The position numbers were made by a program, and so were the translations under genes. 64,000 bases of DNA from Phytoseiulus persimilis (taxonomy: Eukaryota > Arthropoda > Arachnida > Mesostigmata > Phytoseiidae), in NCBI GenBank assembly GCA_037576195.1, contig CM075103.1, forward strand, positions 6,820,001-6,884,000, given 5' to 3'. The notes under the pieces are model-generated. The model was not told where the DNA came from. It made no database searches and saw only the letters and a list, made by a program, of their open reading frames with translations. Shown in pieces: positions 1-12,316 of this stretch (the stretch's first letter is position 1; the number at the start of each line of letters is the position of its first letter).

Positions 1-715
1 ATCATTGGGCAGGGACTACAGATACTTTAAGCGGATGCTCAAATCTGGACTTGAATGAGTTTTTGCTGCTGCTGATTGTCCGGGATGTCGCGGAGTCGTG
101 GCTCCATCGATGTGATGCCAAAGCCTCAAACAGCATTAGGAATATATCGGAAACCCTTCGTCTATCTGTTCCCCCGTCGTTGGAGATATCGGTTGGGAGT
201 AAGCAATTCCAGTCCTACTTGAATGGTGATTGATGAGCAGCGCACGGATCAAAATTCGAACGCACAACTATCCGCGGCTCAACTTTGGCGGCTCAAGGGT
301 TTCATTCCCGCTCTGGGTCTCATCAGGAACTGGTTAAGGCTCAGTATGGAGCAGCCCGAGTATTTTCTTCAACGCTCTCTAACCGAAGTGGAACGCGCCT
401 GACCGTGTTTTCTTGGTGGGAATTTCGGGTTTCCGCGGGGCTGGCGTGAACCCAAGCACAAGTATTTCCGCGGTGGTCAGTTTGGCAGTCAGGCTCGCAC
501 GGCCCCCTGAAATTTCCCCCCCCCCCCCCTAAGATCCCAACCATCAGCGAAAGCAAGAGCAAGATGAATCAATTCTTGGATTGAAAACTGAGTCATCATC
601 CCCAAGCGCCATTTCTAACAAATCCAATTCCTTGGCTCTCAACCTCTGCCATCTCTCGCATTATTAGGGTAGGGAATGGAGTGATTGATCAATCCTTCTC
701 AAATGCATCAAACTA
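1..715. other. Unassigned sequence with one C homopolymer
   Basis: I see no convincing gene here. A run of 14 C lies at about 516-529. It is preceded by a segment that on the minus strand reads as a G run followed by a short A/T-rich link and GGGGGCCGTGC. That arrangement resembles the G-rich ends of the repeat copies at 50.7 and 55.5 kb, so this may be a worn fragment of a similar element. The resemblance is weak. Confidence 0.4.
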
Positions 716-720
716 ACTTC

Positions 721-760
721 GAATACCGTCCTCATTCCAATCAGAGGGCATGCCAGTTCA
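721..760 (+). repeat. Short dispersed repeat, copy 1
   Basis: The segment ACCGT-N2-TCATTCCAATCAGAG-G-GCAT occurs here and again at 1,222-1,247, with the 15-base core TCATTCCAATCAGAG identical in both. A diverged copy lies on the minus strand near 58.8 kb. The family is unnamed; copy number outside the window is unknown. Confidence 0.55.
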
Positions 761-892
761 TTTTTTAATTTTTCCCGGGCTGTCCGCTTTCCGGAGAGGA
801 TTTATTTTCCGGGAGGTTGGACGTATGCTCATCCCCTCCTCTACTGTCTCTCACTTGTCTCGCGGAGGACAGAGAAAGGCGGAAGAAAAAAC

Positions 893-908
893 AGAGAGAG
901 AGAGAGAG
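893..908. repeat. (AG)8 microsatellite
   Basis: A perfect AG dinucleotide run inside a purine-rich stretch. No functional reading is proposed. Confidence 0.9.
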
Positions 909-984
909 TGCTCCATGAGCAGCGTCGTGAGTTGATAGAGCATACTTGTTTGTTTTTCAAACTCCCCCAGGGCGCCCGATATTC

Positions 985-1345
985 GTAGAGAATGCCCGGT
1001 TGGAGCAGTGTGCCCGTTTACTTCTTATCCATCCCTTCGCTAAAGCGGAGTTTCTCACATTGGTGCAAGATTGATCCTTATGAATGTCTATTTATGATAT
1101 TCCTTATGACAGTCCATTGAGGGACTATAAGCGCCCTGCGGACAAAAAACTGGGTTGCCATCGGAGGAGCGGCGTGCTCTCTCCATCAAATTTACGAAAC
1201 TCTCCGCGGGGCACCGGCGACACCGTATTCATTCCAATCAGAGAGCATCATTCAAACTTCCTTGGGTTGCCCGTTTTGAAGAGGGGATGCCCGTTCGATA
1301 GAGCGTGCCCGCTCATCAGAATGAATACGGTATGCCTGTTCCACC
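985..1345 (+). repeat. Short dispersed repeat, copy 2, with TGCCCG-spaced submotifs
   Basis: The shared core TCATTCCAATCAGAG recurs at about 1,229-1,243. Around it TGCCCG is repeated at roughly 20-base spacing (about 1,268, 1,288 and 1,306), and another TGCCCG pair flanks a GGAGCA near 990-1,015. The same TGCCCG / GGAGCA arrangement returns near 58.8 kb. This looks like a small, internally repetitive mobile or satellite-derived element. No coding capacity is evident and the boundaries are approximate. Confidence 0.4.
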
Positions 1346-1480
1346 GGAACTGCTATTGAAATTTTCCAGACCGACTCCGTTTTTGCCGTAGTTTTGCCAA
1401 CCCCTGAGATTTTATTCGAAAATTGATCCGTAGAAGATATCAGATATGACGAAAACTGGGTTCAGGAGGTGATTCCGGGA

Positions 1481-1900
1481 ATGACCAAATTTTTTCCCAA
1501 GGTGTTCTCAAAAGTTATGAGGGGAACCAACGGATTTCATCTCATCGGACTCGCCAGGCTCGCGTTCTACGCGCAAAAGGAAGCCGGTCTCCGGCAGAAA
1601 ATCGACTGAAGTTATCTCGACGCCTCGGAAAATGGCACACTTTCGTATCCACCCTTTTCTCGAGGCCCTGCCACTCGGTCAATCTCGTTCTCCTCGAATC
1701 TCCCCTCGTAAGTCTTCGACGAGGCGGAATTGAAGGTATCTCCTTCGATGGAAATTACACAGAAATGGGTGAATTGGCCGAATATTTATTTGTCGGGTGG
1801 AGAGCAAGAGGAGAAGTACAGGCATGAAATGATGCTTCTGGATGCCGGACATCGCCCAGCGAAACCGAACGCAACTTACGAAAAGCTCAACGAGAGATAA
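1481..1900 (+). pseudogene. Protein-like frame with two in-frame stops, unrecognised
   Basis: A single plus-strand frame begins at an ATG (1,481) and runs to TAA at 1,898. It is interrupted only by TGA at 1,607 and TAA at 1,709. The three segments have a balanced, protein-like composition: the first is rich in F, L, A and K around the peptide GFHLIGLARLAFYAQKEAG, and the last is hydrophilic with a K-W-V-N-W-P stretch. The frame also stays open upstream to about 1,430. I do not recognise a family. It could be a decayed gene or transposon fragment, but 60-codon open stretches are common by chance, and another frame here (1,450-1,827, no ATG near its start) is open for 125 codons. The call is weak. 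Confidence 0.2.
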
Positions 1901-1962
1901 AGGAATCTAACCGCGCAACTTGAACCGAATATAATAAACCTTCACCGCTACGTGCGCCAGGT

Positions 1963-1996
1963 GGCCTACAATCTTCCGAATCCGCCATTGTAGGCC
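1963..1996. repeat. Perfect inverted repeat, 10-bp arms
   Basis: GGCCTACAAT at 1,963-1,972 is the exact reverse complement of ATTGTAGGCC at 1,987-1,996, with a 14-base spacer. This could be a hairpin, or the fused ends of a very small inverted-repeat element. No target duplication is evident. Confidence 0.75.
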
Positions 1997-1999
1997 GAA

Positions 2000-4022
2000 C
2001 GAAAGCTTTCGCGATAAGTTGTCAATATGTAATAAACGCGTCCAAAAACACTGAGTACTCGGGTTCCATTCATAAAACTTGGGCGCTCATGATTGAATGG
2101 CAAATGAGGGCTATTACGAGCCTTATTGGGGATGGAACAATGTCAGGGACTTCCCTCGAAGGATAGAGCACGAATCACCGCTTGAGCTTCTCGTCGTTTG
2201 GGCGAATGAAGAACAACACAAAGTACTTGGAAATACAGGAAGGCTCCCCGCTAGATCAGTCTCCAGCGCTTAGGATACGAGAGAGGGATATCTTCGGGGA
2301 ACTGGTTTTCGAGAAACTGGGCCCCAGCAAACTGATCTCTGTGAGGGGTCCGTCGTCCGGTTGGTCCTGAAGAGTCCTGACCAGACTGGCCGACTCCTCT
2401 ACCGCGATGTGCCACGTTCTCCGCTTCGCTTTCGATGATGAGTGTTTCTCGGAAATCTGGATCTACTTACATATTTGGAAGTGCGATTCGCGGCAGTTGT
2501 ATGGATTTCCCCTACCGATCTCCGAGGACCACGCGTGATGCTCAAAGAATTGAGATGGAAGTTCTCGACCCGCTTCGTCCACTGAGTGGGAGGGAATCCT
2601 TCAACGGAGAACCTAATTTGAGTCGGCTGACGAATTCGTGCTCCAGGCTCCGAGATAACGGGTGGAAATTCTAAGAAGACATTCCCCCAACACCCTATAA
2701 TACACTAATTTGCAAACTAGCTGGACTGTCCAACGGGCTGGCCGGTTGAATGCCTGGTTGGATGTCTGTCGCTCTGCTTCCTTGGTTGCGAGGATAATTA
2801 TATGCTCGTTAGCATGGCGTCCGTATCAGCGTGTTTTTTTCCTCCAGGCTTCACTGAATGTTCCGCTTGCACTCAGCTCACACGGAGACGGTTTGGACGC
2901 ACAAACATCATCTTAGAAAACTAGATTCACATCGCATGGCGCTGTCAGGTTTCCGTTCGTGTTTCTCGAGCCCGTCGGGCAGGGCTTCGATCGTTATCCT
3001 GAGGAAAGAGGTTAAATGACGATGCTCAAAAGCGAAATCGAATATGTGAGCAAGTGACGTCCGAGCCCTTCTGATTTTCTCAATCCTGCCAAATGGCCGT
3101 GCACGTTCGAAGCTCGAAGTCGCGGTCATTGATCATTCGTCTTTGCTATACGTGCTGAACTGCGCGCACGATGATCCATGCTCACGCTAGCGAACGTGAA
3201 GTCTCTGTTTTTGTAACATATTGAAGAACGATTATACTCGTCATTCCGGTCCCGGAAGCTCCAGAATCGATCGGAATTCGACTCCCGCTACAACGCCGTC
3301 CAGGTGAGGGCGCAAAATCCTGTATCTGAAGCCTGATTCACGTCTCGGTCTTCGCGTGGAGCACATCGTTGCGCTGGTAATTGCGGAGGCATTGGAGGTT
3401 TTCGCGGCCGTCGGAAGCCAAGTATCGTTGACGCAACTTCGTCTCTGCAAAAGTTAGAGTGTCCATCCGCCTCCCTGCAGTCTGGTCAGGCGCCGTTAGA
3501 TGACGTTCTTCTGGGGAACGATCGGGATCGAGTGCGACTCGGGGGAGCGAGGTCACTAGACAGTTGAATCACTTGACTGAAGTCCGGACTCTCACAGCTC
3601 TGGGATTCAGAAATCTCCGCGCGTACCTGCGCGCTGGCGTGTCTCTGTCCTAATCAGGCCTAGTCTCGCGTAATATGTTCTCGAGTTAATGTTTCTACTG
3701 AATGGTATTCAATCTCCTGCAGTCAGCTCGGGCGATAGAGATCACAGCTTCGACTACCCAAGCTGCGCCGCACATGATCGGGGCCGACCCGCCGAGAAAG
3801 TGCTCGCCTAAAGAGCGACCCGTGACGGCCGCGCACTCCTGCGATCGGACCGGTTACGTCACTGAGGATCGCCGAGTTCCGTCCGAGCCCTCCCGATCGG
3901 ATCGCGAATGAGGCCAAGCTCAGCGAGAAAACAGTGATGAAGGAAGAGAACGTCGCTTCGTCAGAGGGTCCAGTTCTGCCGCAGCAGCGTTCAACCTGAA
4001 CGAAGAGGCTAGGAAACTCGAA
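2000..4022. other. Unassigned sequence
   Basis: There is no recognisable gene or repeat in this stretch. All open frames are under about 80 codons apart from shadows running into the repeat at 4.0 kb. Around 2,720-2,790 the sequence drifts into a degenerate CTGG/TTGG-rich pattern, which may be an eroded simple repeat. Confidence 0.4.
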
Positions 4023-4197
4023 CCCCCCCCCCCCCCCCCAAAAACTCTTCGATAATATTGGGAAGGGTGGATTATATTCTGCTTTAATAGACGAAAAAGT
4101 TCCACAAAGATTCAGTCTTATCAGGAAAGTCTCACTTGATTGCGTCGTGAAAATCTCAAGACGATGATCATCATCATCATCGGCATCATCATCACAT
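4023..4197 (+). repeat. Poly-C-headed dispersed repeat, copy 1
   Basis: A run of about 17 C is followed by a 158-bp segment nearly identical to 37,771-37,937. Shared landmarks in order are AAACTCTTCGAT, GAAGGGTGGATTATATTCT, GACGAAAAAGTTCCACAAAG, ATTCAGTCTTATCAGGAAA, then an ATC/CAT trinucleotide run. Copy 2 has only 6 C at the head and about 20 extra bases after TCAGGAAA, so the C run length and one indel differ. The indel breaks every frame, so the repeat is not under coding constraint. It is probably a small non-autonomous transposable element. Confidence 0.8.
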
Positions 4198-4199
4198 CC

Positions 4200-7100
4200 T
4201 TGCCCCCGGTTTCTCGCCATCCGTCGTGGTAGACTTTACCGAATCGCGAGAACATTGAAAGGTGTGTTGGGGGGTTCGACCCGTTCGTTCTTCAATTAAA
4301 CATTCTCGATATTAGATGTTCATCCCCTCCTGCCGCCAGGTCGGAGTGGCACACTCCTAACGGATTTAGATTTTCCCCGAACTGACCCCTTGACCTTCCG
4401 TTCCATCCTGGAAGCCTACTCTATCTGCATCAGAGGTGCGGGAATGATTGTCCCGCAAGTTCAACGTTATCTTCGGCTGCGGAGTCGACCTCTCCCGCAC
4501 CCTGTGTTCAGAGTTTTCTTTGATTGTTTCCTTTCCGCTGTCATCCCCGAACGCTACCAACACTGCTCACGTCCACAGTTTTTCGCTTGGTGAAACGGCC
4601 TCGAGCACCAGAATGAACGCCAATGAGGTGAAATACGCTGATTGCGCGTGTCGTCTCTTCACCCCAGGCGAGCCGACCTATTCGCCGTGACTAGCTCGTC
4701 TGTCGGTGCTTTCTGCAGGAGCACCTCATGGCCGGTGCGCGGATAGAAAACCCATACACTCGTCGAGTGTGGCGGAAACCGCTCAGTTCTCATTATCGAT
4801 TGACAAGTGAAGCAGGAACTCCCGCTTTGTATCTACAAGGGGCATTACGCCCGCTTCGCCGTTCGTTTCAGCGTCAGCTTTGCCATCCTTTTCAATGTCA
4901 GCGTTGCGCTGTTAAAGCACGAGAGATCGACTCGGAGCCAGTGAGGATCTCCAACCGCAGTTGGTCCACTAATTCGCTAACGTCGGCGCCGTCATGGGGA
5001 CGCTTATAACTGGGTCTCCGTGCCGTCATCGCGCCGTCGGTTTCCCGAGCGAAATATTGTATGTTCCGCACGTCAGCAACACCGTCGCCACCAGCCGCGC
5101 CAGTGAGCTGGTGAACAAACGAGTGGACCAACCACGCGGCCCGACGGACACGATGGAGCCCTCGGGGCAATTTCAACTTCCAAAGTCGCGGCGACGCTGA
5201 AAGACCCCGCCGTAAAGGCAGGAGAGAAATCGGCGGCTGTGACCGCCGGCAGAGGCCTGGCCAGCGGCACACAATGTCCCTGAAAAGGCCGCCGGAACGC
5301 AATCGTCCGCAAAGTGCCAAGCAAACATGTTTGCCGGCCTGCGCCTACGATGCTCGGCCCTCGAACTGAAGTGAGCAGCGCCGCAAACCGAGTCAGCTAA
5401 TCTGTTGATTACGTGCGCTCGATCGCTCGGGCAAAGGGCACGATCATAGGCAAGTGTACACAGATAAAAAGAGTGACCGATCGAGCACACAAGCATGAGG
5501 GGTCAAGTCAACACTGAGTACACAGTGGGGCGAGTCTTCTGGGAGTTCCGGAACTTCGAGGCTCTGAGGCAAAATCCCCAAGTGGAGGAAAGGTTCGAGC
5601 TCATGGTGCGAATAGCCTCCCCGGGGTCCGGACAGGTTTCCCGGGCGGGGAATCACTTTCGAGGGCATGCTTCGTCCGATCAACTTCAATGGTTTTTATT
5701 GGAGGTCGGAAGCTTGCGATCACTACGTATGAAGTTCGTCTTCTTATGCGAGTAGATATTGTTCACGTGAAGGGATTTCGACAACGACACAGAGCTAACT
5801 CCGTAGTTACAGCCCCCCTCCGAGCTCTCAGAGCTTCGCCCGTTGTTACCCGATGAGTGTACATTGTGGAGACGACGGGTTAAGGCGGTATCCTCGCAAC
5901 CGAGGAGGAAGAGAGCGGTATCGCGAATTCGGGATTCACGTTCTGCGAACGCATCGTCACGTACTCCTGAGGATCGGGAAGTGGAGAGAGGGTTTTTTTT
6001 CTTGAAAAAGTGGGAGATTCTCAGTCTCTCGCACACTATCTTCCTACTAGCCTCGACCATGGAAACGATGAAACGTCCGGAGTTTGGATGAAATGACGAA
6101 CATCCCCGCCGCGGCGGTCGCAGCACAGGAAGCGACCAGAGCTCATCGCGCTCAGAGAAAGTTTATTGATGACACGAAATCGACTTTGACTAAGCTTGTA
6201 ATGGCGGAAACCGGCCGGAATTCGCGAGGCCCCAAACAATTTTGATAAGTATTTGGTTCCTGCAGGAGTTTTTTTTTTTGTTGTTGTTGAGTGACTCACG
6301 AAGGGAAGACGCTATGATTTACGAAAAGAACTGCGAGTGCGGAAAAAAGTTTGGCGCGCTGAACCTCCGCTCTCATCCCCGCTTCCAGGAGGGGCAGGGA
6401 AAATTGGAGGTTCACGGAGTCAAGTACGTTTCCAGATTCGACGGAGCTCAAGCGCATGCGACGGAAATTCTCGAGGAAATCGCGATTGAGACGATCGGAT
6501 AATCGGCTGCAGCCAACCTGATATATCGGTTTTGGCGGTCCTCTTGGGGTCCAATTTTGAGTATTGCTCCTAACCCGCGATCGTTCTGTGTCGAACAAAC
6601 TTTTTGGAGGTTTTCAGAGATCAGTGAATGTGAGCTGAGTCCTCGGAGTTTGCTGGAGTGTTTGAAATCCGCTTCCTCGATTTGCTCAGTATATCTCCAT
6701 ACGCCGCAAATCGCCGACAAGGGTTTTCTTGCTTCCAACAACCATGACTACAGTTTTCACGGACGTGTTCGACAAGGTATACCAACAAGCGGCGGCCACG
6801 ACGACGAAAACTGATCATCGCAGCAAGAGGAAGGCGGTGGCAAATCTCCGCACGCGCAGGTTGTGTTCCGTCCGATTCCTCTTACCATGACTCAACTGTT
6901 GAGGGACGCTCCGCAGAGCTTTGGTAGCAAACGCAACCATCCGCATGGTTACGTTATGAGCTTTGGAACGTGAGGATGTCGGTCATGAAATCCATACTCT
7001 GACCGTCCTTTCAAAGCAAGGAAGTCTGTTCCTTAGTAATCTGACGAGAGATTCGTTTTCTGCAGCTTATAGCACTCCAGAGGCTGCGGGGACGCTGATT

Positions 7101-9590
7101 CTTCGCCGCACTGGAGAAAGGACCGTCCTGCCTCGATATCGTGATTCTTCCTGAAACTCTAGGAAAAGCTCGGTGCGAAGGGAGAGATTCCGCGATGGAC
7201 ACCGCGTCTTTCCGATCCTTATTGTTCCTAAGCGGGTGCGTGCTGTCGACCAGCCCGGACGCTCGCTCCGCTCGACAGACTGGGAACTGCTGCCCGGGGC
7301 ATCCGAATGTGAAACGGTGTCTTTATTCCCGAATATCCGCACAGTGTCAGCCCCGGAGTCGACTGAACTGGCTCCAGTGCAATGTTCAGGGTTCCCGCAG
7401 GAAAGTCCGCGAGCGGTGAACGCTTCGGCACCGGTCAAGGCGTAAGAAAGGTCTGGAACCATGAATAAAGTCAGGTACGACTCAACGGGCCGTGAGTTGG
7501 AACGCCTGATTAAGAGTCTGGAGGCTGGATTAATATCTCAAGTTGTTGGGGCGGTTTCGCGCAGAGGCATGCTCGCTTTGCGAATTACTGAAGGACGTCC
7601 GAGAGGCTTGAGCAGGTCTTCCCTTGCTTTGTGAGCAATGGGTTTCTCGCTAATGAACAAATATTGGCTGGATGCAAAAGTAGCTGCACTCCCGGGAGGC
7701 GCAGGAAGATCATAAAATATACGGAACGCGCGGAATTCAGTGACCTTTCAGATGCACCCCGCTCACACGAGCGATCTCACGAGCGGAAAATGAGCGGTTT
7801 AAAAAAATGAGCATTCTGGCTACGGCGTAGCGGAGATATCTGTCCCGGGAGATTTTATTTTTCTGTGATCTTCCAAGTTGTTCTTTCTCGCTGGTTGAAC
7901 GCTCTCTTCAGCATGAGGGAAGCTGGATTTCCCCTGGAAACGCTCAGAAGCAGTCGGAAATGTCTTTCCAACATAGAATGTTCAGCATGTATCCCCTTCA
8001 GGGCGATAAGTTCGATTGCTCCGGTAGAGAGAACTTGATAGCTTACTCACGAAATCTCATGTTCCCGAATATTCATGTCGAAGATTCCGCGCAAAATTTT
8101 ACAACAGTTGAGACTGACAGAAGCGCCACTGAGAACGGCAGAGAAATAACTGTTCCGTCGCTGGAGCATACAAAATCACTTTTCGCAAGGCGAACAACGA
8201 TGGAACGTGTTTTGTGGACATTTCCGAAAGGCTCAGTTGGCGTGATAAAAAAACACCACAAAATCACAGTTAATCACAGGAGCACAGTGATGAGCCATCG
8301 AAATGAGGGACCCAGAGCTCCTGCATCTAGTCAATATTTTCATCGCCACGTGAGCCAGAGAATAGCTGAACTACTGAACGGCTCTGGAGAATCATTCTAG
8401 CGTTGATACTGCAGATTCTCGTTATCGCTTTCTGGTGTTGCTTCTGTTCTCATGACATGAGTTCAGAGTTGGATTCGATCGAAGTGTATCGCTTGGTACA
8501 CATCCTCGGAGGTCTTGAGACAGGGCAAACTCGCTATGAAAATACCATCCAGACCGGAGGCAACCGAGTACAAAGCAGTCTCCAGATAAATCGACCGGAC
8601 GCGTATATTCCGTTCGTCATCAGGCTGATCCGAAAAAAAATTCTCGTACATGAAGTGAGACTTCCCAACTTCAGCGTTTGGAAGAATTTCCCACACCTCT
8701 GAGTCATTCATCTATCGAATATCGAGGAGGCGACTCAAAAAATCACAGCAAGCTCTCATCACGTCGGCGTCGTCGATAGAAAACTTCGGGCCTTCACTAT
8801 CGGCATCTCCATATTCAATCTCAGAGTCGAGTAGTTCAACTTTCTCGAGCATTGTGGTTGGCTTTCTCGCAGGCTGTGCAAGAGTCTCATCAACTGGACG
8901 CTGGTGAATACAGTCTCGCCTGATGAGGAAATTCCAGGTCGTGCGCCTGAAGTTCAGTACCCGTTTCAGCCGAATATAGGGTGTACCGTATTGATTCTGC
9001 TCGTTGGTTCACGCGATCATTTTTTCGGGCTTCCGAAACCCATCTCTAAAAACCGGAGAAGCAAGACTCGACTCAGACTCATACCCGGTAAAACTGGTCG
9101 TGGGTTCCTGAACTTTTTTGGAATCAACTGAGAACTCTCTCGTATCATGACTATATGTGTGGTACCCCGAGAGCAAAGGCTCGCTCATTCAATAGTATCG
9201 AGTTTCGACAGACAGTATTCAATGCCGGTATGGAGCAGACCTCGCCCCGCACTTCCATCTCGAAATGACTTCCCAGAGTTACGCAGTTCCTGAACTCTGA
9301 AATTTCAGTCCCTAAAACTTGTTGCGATCATCCGAGGGATGCGAACACGTGTGTTTCCCGAAGACTTCTTCAATTTACTCCGTGAGCGCTCTCCTAGGTG
9401 GAGAGCAGGGATTGAGTATCTCCGACCGGTTGCCGTTGTCTAGGTTTCTATTCCGGCATTTCCGCGCAGAGGACGTGTGCCATTAGAACTGTTCTGAGTG
9501 CGAGAGCGTCTGCGCTACGGGCCAATAATACTATTCACTTTCTGGCCTCTTGCTCGAGACGGCGTTTTTATGCTAATGTGCGCCTTCTGT
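4200..9590. other. Unassigned, gene-poor sequence
   Basis: No gene, known domain or clear repeat was recognised. Open frames reach 146 codons at most (5,686-6,126 minus and 7,960-8,400 plus), which chance allows. Purely local features are a T run near 5,993 and a T-rich (TTG) run near 6,270. Confidence 0.4.
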
Positions 9591-10600
9591 TCAGAACGCC
9601 GCTGCGACAAACTCGTTTGCCGACGCAACCATAGAACTGATGGCAATGTTTGAATAATGATTGAATTTCACCGAAAAGGAACGCTTACGCCGGTGCGATC
9701 CCGGTTCCAAGGCCCGTAATCGGGAAAACCTCTCATTTTTTCCGAGATTCCGCCCCGAATGCTGAATTCTCCGCACCTTGGAAGACATGGGAGGCGCGGC
9801 CAAATGACCCCGATGGGATTTGGTTCCTGACCCGAAGTCGAAACGATAGCTGATCCCGACGAACCAAATCTTACTCCACTGAGATGCTGGTTTGACGATA
9901 TGGAACTGGATGAGCATGCAGGAACGCTCAGAACCGTCTGGGCAGAAGAACGCCCTTCTCAGGATGTGCGACATCGCGTGGGAATCATTACTGGGTCGAA
10001 TGATCCGTTTCTCCTTCAGAGCAGAGAGCCGAGCGGAGCTCTGTGAAACATCCAACTCTGACTCCGCTCAGATCGAGCCTAAACTCCGGTGGGCGTTCTG
10101 TCCACACCGTTCTCTGAGTCAACGCCAACGGAATCTGCTCCTTCATCTTATTGTTTGAAATCTAGCGAGTGTGCTCATTCATGCCGGGTTACCATACGTT
10201 GATTCGACACGTTGCCTTCTAATCCAGGATATGCTCGACTCACTGCGAACATCGGTTGTTCTCATCGAAACGACGATCCAGTGGAGAAGACCGAAAGTCA
10301 CAAGATTATTCTCACAAAATCGCCATCGCTCGACTTTCGACGATCATAGCGAAACGGCTCGTGCGGGCACGCCGTTTGCCGGATGGACTGTCGAAAAGGA
10401 ATGATGCTCGCCCCGGAAGAGGGAGACCGTACCGCGAATCGGAGGAAAAAGGAGCCTTTGATCTGATTGATGATTCCATAGCAGTCGGATGCGGCCTTGT
10501 CATGGTGTGAAAAGCAGTTATCCTTCGCGCTGTCTTCGACGTGGTCTGGATCGACACCAAAATGGAGGAAGAAAAACTTCAGAGAACTCCTTCCAGCGCC
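9591..10600 (-). pseudogene. Decayed Tc1-family transposase
   Basis: Tc1 transposases bind the element's inverted ends through an N-terminal helix-turn-helix and cut DNA with a DD[E/D] catalytic core. The minus-strand frame 10,055-9,591 aligns by eye with the middle of such a protein. It has a basic R-R-A-F-F stretch, then KPASQW-SK-I-W-F where the family has W-x-K-V-x-F-S-D-E-S, then F-G-S-G. It continues with an H-S-G block followed at the family spacing by F-S and a P. The first catalytic Asp is replaced (VGIS where F-x-D-E-S is usual, near 9,857). Farther upstream on the minus strand (about 10,560-10,380), in shifted frames, pieces resemble the family's I-N-x-x-K-x-x-G-S and basic linker. 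Frameshifts and the lost Asp mean it is dead. The Tc1 assignment rests on motif memory, not a search; the ends were not found. Confidence 0.5.
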
Positions 10601-12296
10601 ATCTGAAGCCGCGAATCTTACCGAAAATCGGCGAAGACCTCGAATTTCGCCGGAAATCGGCGAATACCTCGAATTCCAGTGAGCTTTCACAACGGTGAAC
10701 GTGGCAGAGGGGGTGAGCACCTGCTTGAGCAGGAGGAAATTAAGATTCTAGTCAAGCCGTCGGAAAGTTCAGACTTGAATAGTTTCGATTTCTGGGGATT
10801 CTCGGCTCAATCAAGCCGATGGTGGAGGAGCTGGAAATACCGATCATTTCGGCTGTGCAAAGATGAGGGAACGGGAGATCAGAGCATCGAATGATTTCCT
10901 CCCGGAACGCTAATCGAGGTCATCATGGGTGGAGGAGGCAATACGAAGTACTAGCCACCGAGATCAGGTCTGATTCTCAATTTCCCGGGCGAGAATCCCG
11001 GCTATCGATTACTTCATGTTGAACTCGATTCCCGTTGTTCACAGTTTCCAGCCCTTGACTTGTAACTTATGAACTTTCGTCAAGATTGAATACCCTAAAA
11101 CCCCGCAGATAATCGACGTCTTCTGCTCGATATTCTTCCGGGAAAAACGCAACAGATACTGACCTTTGCAGATAAGGAGCTTATCAGATAACGAGCCACT
11201 TTTGAGATGATGAGCTCATCAGTTCCGAGCTCTGCCTTTTTCTGAGGAAAAATCGAAAAAGAAGGTTTGTTATCCGGTGGATTCTAGGGCATGCTCTGTT
11301 CTTCATGGAAATTCGATTTCATGGTCGCAGCAACTACTTCCGCAACCCATGACTCGAAAATATTTGAAAACTCGGGCGCCGATAACTTCGTCTCACGGCC
11401 TGTAATCGGACCCAGAGCTTGAGCTGGAAACCGCTCAGTAAAACTTGAAATCCCTTGAAAAGGCTGATAATAATCTACAATCTATATTCATGAAGCATAT
11501 TTTATCCGTGTGCGTTCGTGTCTTTGGAAAGTCTAGAAGAACGCAAAAGTCCCCCATCTACATTACTTCGTTCTTGGAGGGAGGGGGGGGGGGGGGTAAA
11601 ATACAGGGGTCTCGAAACAAGCCCTCGGCTTAATCCCGGTACCGTGACCCAGAAACCATTCATGCTTGCCACGTTGCTGACAATTGGAGCCGGGGATCAA
11701 GTCTCTTGGAAGGTTTCCGAGACGCTCGATCACGGGAAGCGGATTCAAACCGTTGGAGAAGAATACAAGAATGCGAGGAATACAGGCTCTTTGCGAATTG
11801 AATCGCATATCTCTGACGGCCCAGGTGAGGTATCGACGAGAACTGCCCTCGTTGTACTCAGCAGGATTTAACGCAAGGAAGAAACGAAATCCAACCCACA
11901 ATTCGAGTAATTTTCTACGCGCTGCGATGCTGATGTCAGCGAGCCTGAATACTCTTTTTGCATTTGTTTCCCAGTCCGCTCTCGTCACTGTATCGGGTGA
12001 GGTCGCAGATATGAATCACGATTGCAAGGCATTATGGATCCCCTTGTCTGGAGCTCGCACACTCAGCTATGCGGGTGCTATGCCAGGTAACGGCCTCGGG
12101 TGTTAGGAGCCCGATGGATGTATTCCGACTAGTGCCTCCAAAACGTAGTCTCCATAGTGAAATCAAAGTCGGTGGGTCAGAAGGCCCGCTTCGGGAATCG
12201 AAGCCCCCTGCTCGCGCTCTGGCTCGAAACACATTTGATCGGGCCCCCCCTCATTATCCGTTTGGATTTTTCCGAGCTTGGATTGGATATATGAAG
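10600..12296. other. Unassigned sequence with a G homopolymer
   Basis: I see no recognisable gene. A run of 14 G at about 11,583-11,596 follows GGAGG and precedes TAAAATACAGGGG, a pattern resembling the G-rich transposon ends noted elsewhere in the window. The 140-codon frames on both strands (11,563-12,106) overlap each other and have no recognisable motif. Confidence 0.4.
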
Positions 12297-12316
12297 TCTC
12301 TCTCTCTCTCTCTCTC
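12297..12316. repeat. (TC)10 microsatellite
   Basis: A perfect 20-base TC dinucleotide run. Confidence 0.95.

Noticed and set aside
1430-1900. Alternative genetic code (stops read as Gln or another residue)
   Set aside because: Protein-like joins across stops were picked by eye and include TGA, TAA and TAG. Decay of a gene or chance explains them better, and no long frames appear when one stop is reassigned.
3723-4220. 165-codon minus frame starting with an Asp-rich stretch as a gene
   Set aside because: It runs through the dispersed repeat; the second copy at 37.8 kb has frame-breaking indels, and the Asp run is just the ATC trinucleotide repeat.
8463-8711. Minus-strand frame resembling a LINE reverse-transcriptase tail
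   Set aside because: Only vague similarity around T-S-E-D-V-Y-Q...D-R-I-Q-L; no catalytic motif, and the opposite strand is equally open.
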